NCBI GenBank assembly: GCA_903912585.1
Contig: CAIWHY010000106.1
Location: 1-16,854 of the forward strand
Source: an uncultured Thermoleophilia bacterium
Lineage (GTDB): Bacteria > Actinomycetota > Thermoleophilia > UBA2241
Length of the DNA: 16,854 nucleotides
Direction: 5' to 3'
The notes beneath the pieces were generated by a model. The model saw only the letters and a list, made by a program, of their open reading frames with translations. It had not been told where the DNA came from and did not search any database. Of the stretch, positions 1 through 5,567 are shown piece after piece. Both the position numbers and the translations under genes were made by a program. Numbering within the stretch: the stretch's first letter is position 1; each line of letters begins with the position of its first letter.

Positions 1-1183
1 GCCCGACGCCCTCGACGAAGTCGGCGACCTCTTTCCAGTCCCGCGCCTTGGAATCGTGGACGTCGACGAGGCCGAGCATCGTGTCGCCTGCTAGCAGAGG
101 GATGACGATCTCGCTCCGCCAGCCCCAGTCGGTGAACTCGGCCGCCTCCTGACCGGAGACATGCGCGGTCTCAACATCGGAGATGAGCACGGGTTTGCGG
201 CGCGACAGCGCGCGTGCCACCGCGCCCTCCGGCAGAGCCGCCAGGTCGAATGCCCTGCCCTCGAACCCGGCCGTCAAGCCGTCCCTGCCGACGCAGACGA
301 CGCAGAGGTACTGCTCCCCGTCCCGGCGGTAGACGTCGCAGTGGTCTCCGTCCACGGCGCGCAGCAGGCGCTCGGAGACCGTGCGCAGGAGCTGCTCCAC
401 GTCGCGGGCCCGGGAGAGCAGGCCGGCGAGCTCGAGCAGCTCGCGCAAGACCGACTCGCGCTCCTCGAGGGCCTCCATGAGAACGGCCTTGTCGAACGCG
501 CCGGCGACGATGTGGGCGGCGGCTCGCACGTAGTCAAGCGACGCCGCAAAGGTGCCCGGCTGATCGGAGTACAGGTCGACGAGCCCGACGACCCGGCCCT
601 TGGCGAGGAGGGGGACCAGCGCTTCGGACTCGAAGCCGTGCTCCCGGTAGACCTCGAGGTCGGTCGCGCTCAAGCGGCGGTCTGACCGGTCCTCGACGAC
701 CTTGACGTCACGGTCCCTGATGGCCTCCGTGGCGACCGGGTACAGGTTCAGGCGCAAGATACTGCCGGCTGCCTCGTCGTCGGGTCCATCCCGGTCCTGG
801 CTGACGAGACAGCGGAACGAGCCCTCGCGCTCCACCCTGAAGATGTCGCAGGAGGCGGCCGCCGTCACGGAGAGGAGGTGGTCGGCGATGGTGTGAAGCA
901 GCTCGTGCAGGTCGGTCCACTGGTTCACCGCTTCGCCCAGACCGGCAAGGGCCTCGAAAGCGTCGTGGTCGAGCTCATGACCGGCGCGCCCGGCGCTCAG
1001 GAGATGGTCTCGCGAGCGTCCGGCGAGGTCCGAACGCAGGAAGCGGCGGTGACCGCCGGGGCTCCTGCGGCACGGCAGGACGCCGGCGTCGCTCGCGCGG
1101 CGTACGGTCGCCGGGCTGACGCCCAGGATCGCCGCCGCCTGCGACACGCTCAGGAGTTCCGTTGTCAGAGTCGTCCTCGTCAC
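1..1183 (-). CDS. HTH (MerR/excisionase-like) plus tandem GAF regulator, C-terminus cut by window edge
   Basis: The minus-strand frame is open without a stop from a GTG at 1183 to the window edge (394 codons, no stop codon reached). Residues about 10-57 form a MerR/excisionase-type helix-turn-helix: the motif SVSQAAAILGVSPATVRR is followed by a wing with SPGGHRRF, typical of DNA-binding proteins that read a helix and a small wing. Two GAF domains follow (about 75-215 and 225-394), joined by a charged helical linker (LEERESVLRELLELAGLL). The second GAF shows the usual ending in which a small-molecule or redox pocket closes (IVIPLLAGDTMLGLVDVHD). The likely role is a cytoplasmic sensor-regulator; the ligand is unknown. 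More GAF, GGDEF or PP2C domains could lie beyond the edge. The start is chosen because the HTH begins only nine residues later; no strong ribosome-binding site is visible, and a downstream GTG at the SVSQ motif would cut into the HTH. An AT-richer patch at 1221-1260 may hold its promoter. Confidence 0.8.
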   Translation of the reverse strand, partial: MTRTTLTTELLSVSQAAAILGVSPATVRRASDAGVLPCRRSPGGHRRFLRSDLAGRSRDHLLSAGRAGHELDHDAFEALAGLGEAVNQWTDLHELLHTIADHLLSVTAAASCDIFRVEREGSFRCLVSQDRDGPDDEAAGSILRLNLYPVATEAIRDRDVKVVEDRSDRRLSATDLEVYREHGFESEALVPLLAKGRVVGLVDLYSDQPGTFAASLDYVRAAAHIVAGAFDKAVLMEALEERESVLRELLELAGLLSRARDVEQLLRTVSERLLRAVDGDHCDVYRRDGEQYLCVVCVGRDGLTAGFEGRAFDLAALPEGAVARALSRRKPVLISDVETAHVSGQEAAEFTDWGWRSEIVIPLLAGDTMLGLVDVHDSKARDWKEVADFVEGVG

Positions 1184-1430
1184 CGTGGCCCACTGCTTCG
1201 CAAGGGAGGTATCGGCAGCGAATGACGCAAACTTAGGCAAATCTGTCTGAAACGAAACCCTTGGGAGTCCTACGAGCCGCCGGGCCATCGAGTGTCGAGC
1301 GCGTGGGCGACGAGCGGCAGCGCCAGGAGGCGGCCGGAGCCGCGAGCGCCGTTCCCGTGTGCCTCTGTGGCGCTCTGGTCCCCGGGCGCTGCCGGCGCCT
1401 CGTCGACCGCTCTGGAGACGGCCGCACGCG

Positions 1431-1446
1431 CCCGTGGGTTCACGGG
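1431..1446 (-). terminator. Short hairpin just after the GNAT gene
   Basis: A perfect 6-bp inverted repeat CCCGTG-GGTT-CACGGG lies 7 bases beyond the acetyltransferase stop codon on the minus strand. There is no T-run after it, so it is at most a weak or Rho-assisted terminator. The remaining sequence from 1184 to 1430 shows no convincing gene on either strand. Confidence 0.3.
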
Positions 1447-1452
1447 CCGGGC

Positions 1453-2073
1453 TCAGCCCGCGGGAATCGGCTTGCGCATCTGATCGGTGAAGCGGAAGCC
1501 GAGCGCCCAGGCGCACCACCAGAGGTCCTCGCGACGTACGTCCCGGTAGCCGTGCCGCTCGTAGAGGGCGTGCGCGCGCACATTGGCGCTGATGCAATAC
1601 AGGCTCACCGTGCGGCGCCCGCGACGCCGCGCCTCGCCGTCCGCGAAGCGCAGGAGCGCGCCACCCACGCCCCGGGAGCGAGCGCGCGGGTGCACCGCCA
1701 TCGTCTCCAGGTACAGCTCGTGCGCGGGAAAGTCGACGGCGTGGAACATCGTGAGGAACAGGGCCGCGCGGAGCGCTGCGGCAAGCGGGACCTGCCGCCG
1801 CACCAGCCGCCACTGCGCGTGCCCGTACCACGGGCGCTTGCGGTCCTGGAACGTCACGAGACCTTCGACCGAGCCATCGCCCGCCTCGTTGCCGATGACC
1901 CAGGCGTCGGCGGATCCGAGGGCCGCGTGCGCAAGCAGCCGCGCACCCGCGACCGTCCTCCCGGGCAGCATGCCCGCGAGCTTGTCGGGAAAGGAAAGCG
2001 CGAGCACCTCGGCGACGGCCGCGAGATCGGCGGCCGTCATGGGGCGCACATGCGGCCCCGGCGCCGCGCTCAC
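1453..2073 (-). CDS. GNAT-family N-acetyltransferase
   Basis: This 206-residue protein has the GNAT fold. The acetyl-CoA pyrophosphate-binding loop is SRGVGGAL (residues 133-140), after strand VHPRAR. The late motif is N164 with ALYERHGY (169-176), where the tyrosine commonly acts near the leaving thiolate. The family transfers acetyl from acetyl-CoA to an amine; the substrate cannot be told from sequence. The GTG start at 2073 overlaps the TGA of the upstream membrane-protein gene by four bases (GTGA), which argues for translational coupling and one transcript. An internal ATG at codon 12 (MTAADL) is a possible alternative start, but it lacks a clear ribosome-binding site and would lose the coupling. 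A role in resistance, ribosomal-protein or small-metabolite acetylation would all be guesses. Confidence 0.85.
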   Translation of the reverse strand: MSAAPGPHVRPMTAADLAAVAEVLALSFPDKLAGMLPGRTVAGARLLAHAALGSADAWVIGNEAGDGSVEGLVTFQDRKRPWYGHAQWRLVRRQVPLAAALRAALFLTMFHAVDFPAHELYLETMAVHPRARSRGVGGALLRFADGEARRRGRRTVSLYCISANVRAHALYERHGYRDVRREDLWWCAWALGFRFTDQMRKPIPAG

Positions 2074-2636
2074 GTCCGCGAGGAGGGCCTGGCGGCGACC
2101 GCCAGGCGGCGCATGCGCTCCGCCACGAGCACGAGCAGGGCGCCGTACGCCATGCCGAAGAGGCCGATCGCCCAGGCGATCTCCACCGGGTCGTCATTGG
2201 GCACGGCGATCAGGACGATGCCGACGGCCACCGAGAGGACGCCGGCCAGCAGCAGTGAGATCTCGCCGGTGGCGAGGCGGCGGAGACGCACGCCTGCCTC
2301 GATCTCGAAGACGCCCGTGATGACGGCCCAGGCGGCGAGCAGGGCGAGCAGGCGCAGGCCGTCGATGTCCTGCCATGACAAGGCGAGCACGCCGAGGGCC
2401 ACGCCGACGCCGCCCTCGGCGAGCACGACCCACCAGTTCTCCAGGACGTCCCGGCCGACGACGGCCAGACCGGCCAGCACCAAGCCGTCAACGACCGCGA
2501 ACACGCCGAAGGCGAGCGCGAGCACGTGGGCGTCGAGGTCGGGCCAGAGGAGCACCAGCAGACCGAATCCGAGGGCGACGACGCCGCGCACGGCGATCAT
2601 CCACCACTTTTCACAGAATCCGATCAACAGGCCCAT
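2070..2636 (-). CDS. HdeD/DUF308 family membrane protein
   Basis: A 188-residue integral membrane protein of about six helices. It is made of three copies of a helix-turn-helix hairpin, each with small residues in the first helix, a turn with P or D (LLWPDLDAH, ALSWQDIDG, IAVPNDDPV) and a second helix ending near G. This three-fold architecture is the signature of the DUF308/HdeD family. E. coli HdeD is linked to acid resistance at high cell density, but most family members have no assigned function. I start at ATG 2636, which has a GAGG about 7 bases upstream; a TTG nine codons earlier would add a short basic extension with no clear function. It is the first gene of a two-gene minus-strand operon with the acetyltransferase and diverges from the sensor kinase gene, so the two may share control. 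Confidence 0.85.
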   Translation of the reverse strand: MGLLIGFCEKWWMIAVRGVVALGFGLLVLLWPDLDAHVLALAFGVFAVVDGLVLAGLAVVGRDVLENWWVVLAEGGVGVALGVLALSWQDIDGLRLLALLAAWAVITGVFEIEAGVRLRRLATGEISLLLAGVLSVAVGIVLIAVPNDDPVEIAWAIGLFGMAYGALLVLVAERMRRLAVAARPSSRT

Positions 2637-2640
2637 GCTG

Positions 2641-2675
2641 CCTCGCCTCGCGTCCCGGCGCAACCTCGCCTCGCG
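2641..2675. repeat. Direct 12-bp repeat in the divergent promoter region
   Basis: CCTCGCCTCGCG occurs exactly at 2641-2652 and again at 2664-2675, a period of 23 bases (about two helical turns). The second copy runs into an inverted repeat CCTCGC-GGAT-GCGAGG (2669-2684). The pair sits immediately upstream of the DUF308 start and about 70 bases before the kinase start, so it could be an operator. It could also be chance in GC-rich sequence. Confidence 0.4.
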
Positions 2676-2717
2676 GATGCGAGGGGCGTCACGCAGAGGC
2701 GGGGCCTGCGCCGTCGC

Positions 2718-2726
2718 TGCTACAAT
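2718..2726 (+). promoter_or_regulatory. Extended -10 promoter for the sensor kinase
   Basis: TGC-TACAAT (2718-2726) is a TGn extended -10 element with five of six bases matching TATAAT, rare in this GC-rich setting. It lies 34 bases before the kinase GTG. No good -35 hexamer is present 17 bases upstream, as is common for extended -10 promoters. A predicted start near 2733 would leave a leader of about 28 bases. Confidence 0.5.
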
Positions 2727-2760
2727 CGGGCCGCATCGGCGAACGGGAGCGCGTGACGGC

Positions 2761-4335
2761 GTGATCAGGAAGACCGCGGAGCGACTGACCCGGCACGGCT
2801 ACGTACTGGCCACGGCGGCCATCGCGGTGTCGACGCTGCTCTTCCTGCCCGGCCGCGGAGACTTCGCGACCGGGCAGTGGGCGCTCTTCTACATCCTCGT
2901 GATCCTCCTGGTGGCGAGCGTCGCCGGCCCCGGCCCGTCGGTCCTGGCGGCCGTCCTCGCCTTCTTCACCTGGAACTTCTTCTTCCTGCCGCCGTATCAC
3001 ACCCTCGCGGTCCGCGACCCCAAGGACTGGGTGTCTCTCGGCGCCTTCCTCATCGTCGGCGTGATCGTCGGCATCCTCGCGGGGCGCATGCGTGAGCGCG
3101 AGGCGCGCGCCGTGGCGCGCGAGCAGGAGACCGCGGCGCTCAACCGCCTGAGCGCCGAGCTGGTGTCGCAGACGTCCACCGAGGCGCTGGCCGAGACCGC
3201 GCTCGCCGAGATCGTCGCGCTTCTCGAGGCGAGCTCGGCGGACCTCTTCGTGGCGCACCGAGGCGGGCTCCACAGCTACCGTGCCGCGCGCCCGGACGAA
3301 GCCCCCGACAGCGGCGTCGTCGAGCGCGCCGAATGGGTCTTCCGCCACGAACAGCCGCTGGGGCTCCCGGACGCCGAAGCCGACGGCGAGCCGGCGCCGG
3401 CGCCCGCCTTCCGGGCCGTCGGCGACGGCCGCGGTATGTACCTGCCGCTCCGGAGCCCATCGGGAGCATCCGGCGTCCTCACCATCGCCGGCCGCGCCGA
3501 CGGCGTGAAGTACAGCCCGGCCGACGCGCGCCTCGCCGCCTCGCTCGCCAACCTCGTGGGCGTGTTCCTCGAGCGCCAGAACCTGCAGGCCGCGGCCACC
3601 CGAGCGCAGGCCGCGCGCGAGGCCGATCAGCTCAAGTCGAGCCTGCTCTCGTCCGTGTCGCACGAGCTCAAGACGCCGCTCGCGGCGCTGACGGCGACGG
3701 TGAGCAACCTGCTTGAGAGCGACGTCGACTGGGACGAGCAGAGCGTGCGCGACGAGCTGCGCGCGATCGTCGGCGACGTCACCCGCCTCAACAACAGCAT
3801 CGGCGCCCTGCTCGACCTTTCGCGGCTGGAGGCGCACGCCTGGGAGCCTCGGCTCGAGCTCTACGATCTCGAGGACATCGTGGCGGCAGGCGTCGACACC
3901 CTGCCGGCCCACGAACGCGCGCGCGTGCTCATCGAGTTGCCCGAGGACCTGCCGGCGGTCGCCCTCGACTTCGCGCAGTGGGCGCGCGTGCTGCAGAACC
4001 TCCTCGAGAACGCCTTCCTCTACGCCGGCGCCGGCAGCCCCGTCACCGCCGGCGCCGAGGCGACCGAGCGCGGTCTCAGGATCTGGGTGTCGGACGAAGG
4101 GCCCGGCATCCCCGCCGACGAGCAGGAGGCCGTCTTCGACAAGTTCTACCGTGGGCGCAGCTCCGGCGCCAAGGCTCCGTCCGGCACCGGCCTCGGGCTC
4201 GCGATCACGCGCGAGATCGTGCGCGCCCACGGCGGCACGATCCACGTCGAGGACGTGCGGCCTCACGGAGCGCGGTTCGTCATCGTGCTGCCGACGCAGG
4301 ATGCCGGCCCCGGCCCCACGAAGGTGGGAGCATGA
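2761..4335 (+). CDS. kdpD: KdpD-like sensor histidine kinase lacking the N-terminal KdpD/Usp region
   Basis: A 524-residue membrane sensor kinase. Four helices (about 14-30, 40-54, 58-76, 90-107) form the DUF4118 module specific to KdpD-type kinases, including the hallmark NFFFLPPYHTLAVRDPKDW. A GAF domain follows (about 130-270). The HisKA helix has SHELKTPLAAL with phospho-acceptor H301, and the ATPase domain has the N box NLLENA (413-418), G1 DEGPGI (445-450) and G2 GTGLGL (475-480). E. coli KdpD is nearly 900 residues; here the cytoplasmic KdpD and Usp domains that precede the membrane part are absent, so input must come through the membrane helices, the GAF domain or partners. GTG 2761 is chosen because it starts the basic pre-membrane segment; GGGAG at 2745-2749 is its best, rather distant, ribosome-binding site. 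The stop overlaps the regulator start (ATGA). Probable role: sensing K+ limitation, turgor or ionic strength and phosphorylating the next gene product. Confidence 0.88.
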   Translation: MIRKTAERLTRHGYVLATAAIAVSTLLFLPGRGDFATGQWALFYILVILLVASVAGPGPSVLAAVLAFFTWNFFFLPPYHTLAVRDPKDWVSLGAFLIVGVIVGILAGRMREREARAVAREQETAALNRLSAELVSQTSTEALAETALAEIVALLEASSADLFVAHRGGLHSYRAARPDEAPDSGVVERAEWVFRHEQPLGLPDAEADGEPAPAPAFRAVGDGRGMYLPLRSPSGASGVLTIAGRADGVKYSPADARLAASLANLVGVFLERQNLQAAATRAQAAREADQLKSSLLSSVSHELKTPLAALTATVSNLLESDVDWDEQSVRDELRAIVGDVTRLNNSIGALLDLSRLEAHAWEPRLELYDLEDIVAAGVDTLPAHERARVLIELPEDLPAVALDFAQWARVLQNLLENAFLYAGAGSPVTAGAEATERGLRIWVSDEGPGIPADEQEAVFDKFYRGRSSGAKAPSGTGLGLAITREIVRAHGGTIHVEDVRPHGARFVIVLPTQDAGPGPTKVGA

Positions 4336-5045
4336 GTATCCCCGAACGACCGACGCGCATCCTCGTCGTCGACGACGAGGAGCAGATACGCAGGGCTCTG
4401 ACGTCGATCCTGCGCTCGCGCGGCTACGTCCTGGATCTGGCGGCGACCGCCGAGGACGCACTGCTCAAGGCGATCGACGATCCGCCCGACCTCGTCGTCC
4501 TCGACCTGATGCTGCCTGACCGGTCCGGCATCGAGGTCTGCCGCGAGTTGCGCACGTGGATGACGGCGCCGATCCTCATCCTGTCGGTGCGGTCCAACGA
4601 GGCCGACAAGATCCAGGCGCTCGACGAGGGCGCCGACGACTACCTTACCAAGCCCTTCTCGGCCGGCGAGCTGCTGGCCCGCATCCGCGCCCTGCTGCGG
4701 CGGGCGGCGGCGCTCACCTCGCCGCCGCCGGTCGTCGAGGCCGGCGACCTCGTGATCGACATCGCCCGCCGCCGCGTCACGCTCTCCGGCGAGGACGTGG
4801 CGCTCACCCCGACCGAGTTCGACATCCTTGCCTTTCTCGCCCGCAACGCCGACCTGGTGGTCACGCAGAAGATGATCCTCGAGAAGGTCTGGGGGCCGGA
4901 GTGGGTCGAGGACGCCCAGACCCTGCGCGTGCACGTGAGTCACCTGCGCAAGAAGATCGAGCCGGGCCCGGGCAGCCGGCGCTACATCGTCACCGAGCCC
5001 GGCGTCGGCTTCCGCTTCTCCATCCCGGAGGCGCCGGCGGGCTGA
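4332..5045 (+). CDS. kdpE: KdpE-like OmpR/PhoB-family response regulator
   Basis: A 237-residue two-domain regulator. The receiver domain carries the acidic pair D14/D15 (ILVVDDEE), the phospho-acceptor D58 (VVLDLMLPD) and K107 (LTKPF). The C-terminal winged helix (about 130-230) has the family ending (LRVHVSHLRKKIEP, then RYIVTEPGVGFRF). ATG 4332 overlaps the kinase TGA by four bases, so the pair is translationally coupled and surely cognate. KdpE proteins bind tandem direct repeats as dimers and in E. coli activate kdpFABC. No kdpFABC is found here; instead, matching tandem repeats lie at 5136-5184 and 5433-5481, upstream of a small membrane protein and a type II P-type ATPase, which I infer to be its targets. 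A large GC hairpin follows the stop. Confidence 0.9.
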   Translation: MSIPERPTRILVVDDEEQIRRALTSILRSRGYVLDLAATAEDALLKAIDDPPDLVVLDLMLPDRSGIEVCRELRTWMTAPILILSVRSNEADKIQALDEGADDYLTKPFSAGELLARIRALLRRAAALTSPPPVVEAGDLVIDIARRRVTLSGEDVALTPTEFDILAFLARNADLVVTQKMILEKVWGPEWVEDAQTLRVHVSHLRKKIEPGPGSRRYIVTEPGVGFRFSIPEAPAG

Positions 5046-5050
5046 CCACG

Positions 5051-5093
5051 GGCGCCCGCGCGGCCGGTCCCGGACCGGCGCGGGGCGGGCGCC
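5051..5093 (+). terminator. Long GC hairpin after the response regulator
   Basis: A 43-base imperfect palindrome begins six bases after the kdpE-like stop. Its arms pair as GGCGCCCG with CGGGCGCC (outer), CGCG with CGCG (middle) and CCGGTCC with GGACCGG (inner, one-base centre), about 19 bp in all with a 1/3-base bulge. There is no T-run, so it is either an actinobacterial-type L-shaped terminator or a transcript-stabilising end that separates the kinase/regulator transcript from the ATPase transcript. Confidence 0.55.
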
Positions 5094-5135
5094 GCCGCGC
5101 GACTCCCGGCCAGGCGCCCTCGTGCGCGCCGCGCC

Positions 5136-5200
5136 TTCACAGCTTCTTTATGACCGCGACCCGCTTCTTCACGTCCGCATAACCCCGCACGGCCGATTAT
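5136..5200 (+). promoter_or_regulatory. Operator array 1 (four hexamers, 11-21-11) with promoter, before the 49-aa protein
   Basis: Four hexamers start at 5136 (TTCACA), 5147 (TTTATG), 5168 (TTCACG) and 5179 (ATAACC), giving start-to-start spacings of 11, 21 and 11. All lie on one DNA face, as expected for two tandem OmpR/PhoB-family dimers. The last hexamer overlaps the place of a -35 element relative to a plausible -10 GATTAT at 5195-5200. The arrangement TTTAYR-N5-TTTAYR resembles the E. coli KdpE operator as I recall it. It is repeated with identical spacing at 5433. Binding by the adjacent regulator is inference. Confidence 0.65.
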
Positions 5201-5260
5201 TGGGACACGGCAGCCGCCGGATCCACTCGGCGTGCTCGCGGGGCGAGGACTGGAGACGCC

Positions 5261-5410
5261 ATGACGATCGCGGGAATCGAGATAGACGCCATCTACCTGG
5301 TGATGATCGCCTGCATCCTTGTGGTCGCGATCTCCCTCGTCGGGCTCTGCCGTGCCAGCTTCATGGAGCATCGCTACTACCGCACGCGCGGACGGTGGCA
5401 CCAGACCTGA
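5261..5410 (+). CDS. 49-residue single-pass membrane protein between the Kdp-like regulator and the P-type ATPase
   Basis: ATG 5261 has a good ribosome-binding site (GGAG at 5252-5255, five bases away) and opens a 49-codon frame ending in TGA at 5408-5410. The protein has a short acidic start (MTIAGIEIDA), one hydrophobic helix (about residues 11-30, IYLVMIACILVVAISLVGLC) and a basic, aromatic tail (HRYYRTRGRWHQ). The positive-inside rule places the tail in the cytoplasm. Third positions are GC-rich like true genes. It has its own upstream operator/promoter array and is followed by another before the ATPase. I do not recognise a family. By position and size it could be a KdpF-like or FXYD-like accessory peptide of the ATPase, or a link to the sensor kinase; this is inference only. 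Confidence 0.7.
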   Translation: MTIAGIEIDAIYLVMIACILVVAISLVGLCRASFMEHRYYRTRGRWHQT

Positions 5411-5432
5411 TCGCCAGTAGGCGAGACCGGCC

Positions 5433-5497
5433 TTTACGGGTTCTTAACACCGCCGACGACCGTCTTCACGCGTCCTTTATGCACTGAACTGTAGCCT
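5433..5497 (+). promoter_or_regulatory. Operator array 2 (four hexamers, 11-21-11) with promoter, before the P-type ATPase
   Basis: Hexamers start at 5433 (TTTACG), 5444 (TTAACA), 5465 (TTCACG) and 5476 (TTTATG), with spacings 11, 21 and 11 exactly as in array 1. A TAnnnT -10 candidate, TAGCCT, lies at 5492-5497, the same 16-base offset from the last hexamer as the -10 of array 1. The stretches between hexamers differ from array 1 in about half their bases, so the conserved spacing reflects selection or an old duplication, not a recent copy. Inferred function: activation of the ATPase/RCK operon by the KdpE-like regulator. Confidence 0.65.
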
Positions 5498-5519
5498 TCG
5501 TTCCAAATGGCACGGTACC

Positions 5520-5554
5520 GGGTCCGGCGGCACGACCTCCGGGCCCTTTCGTTT
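5520..5554 (+). promoter_or_regulatory. Hairpin plus T-rich tail in the ATPase leader (possible attenuator)
   Basis: GGGTCCGG (5520-5527) can pair with CCGGGCCC (5539-5546), eight pairs with one G-U, around an 11-base loop, and is followed directly by TTTCGTTT (5547-5554). This is the shape of an intrinsic terminator, yet it lies between the predicted ATPase promoter and the ATPase ATG at 5568. It could therefore end transcripts early, or close off the upstream small gene while leaving read-through. No alternative anti-terminator pairing was identified. Confidence 0.4.
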
Positions 5555-5567
5555 GCCGCGAGGACGG

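Noticed and set aside
1261..2760. N-terminal extension of the kinase by 500 codons in the same frame
   Set aside because: The extension runs opposite the GNAT and DUF308 genes and is low-complexity Arg/Ala/Pro/Thr-rich; it shows no KdpD or Usp motif, and a promoter-like element sits right before GTG 2761.
2689..4461. 590-codon minus-strand frame opposite the sensor kinase
   Set aside because: It is an antisense shadow of the kinase, with low-complexity Arg/Glu/Val/His composition and no recognisable domain.
2761..5045. Classical kdpFABC-kdpDE operon
   Set aside because: No KdpA, KdpB or KdpC sequence is present; the P-type ATPase has TGES/PEGLP and a long type II C-terminal membrane region, unlike KdpB.
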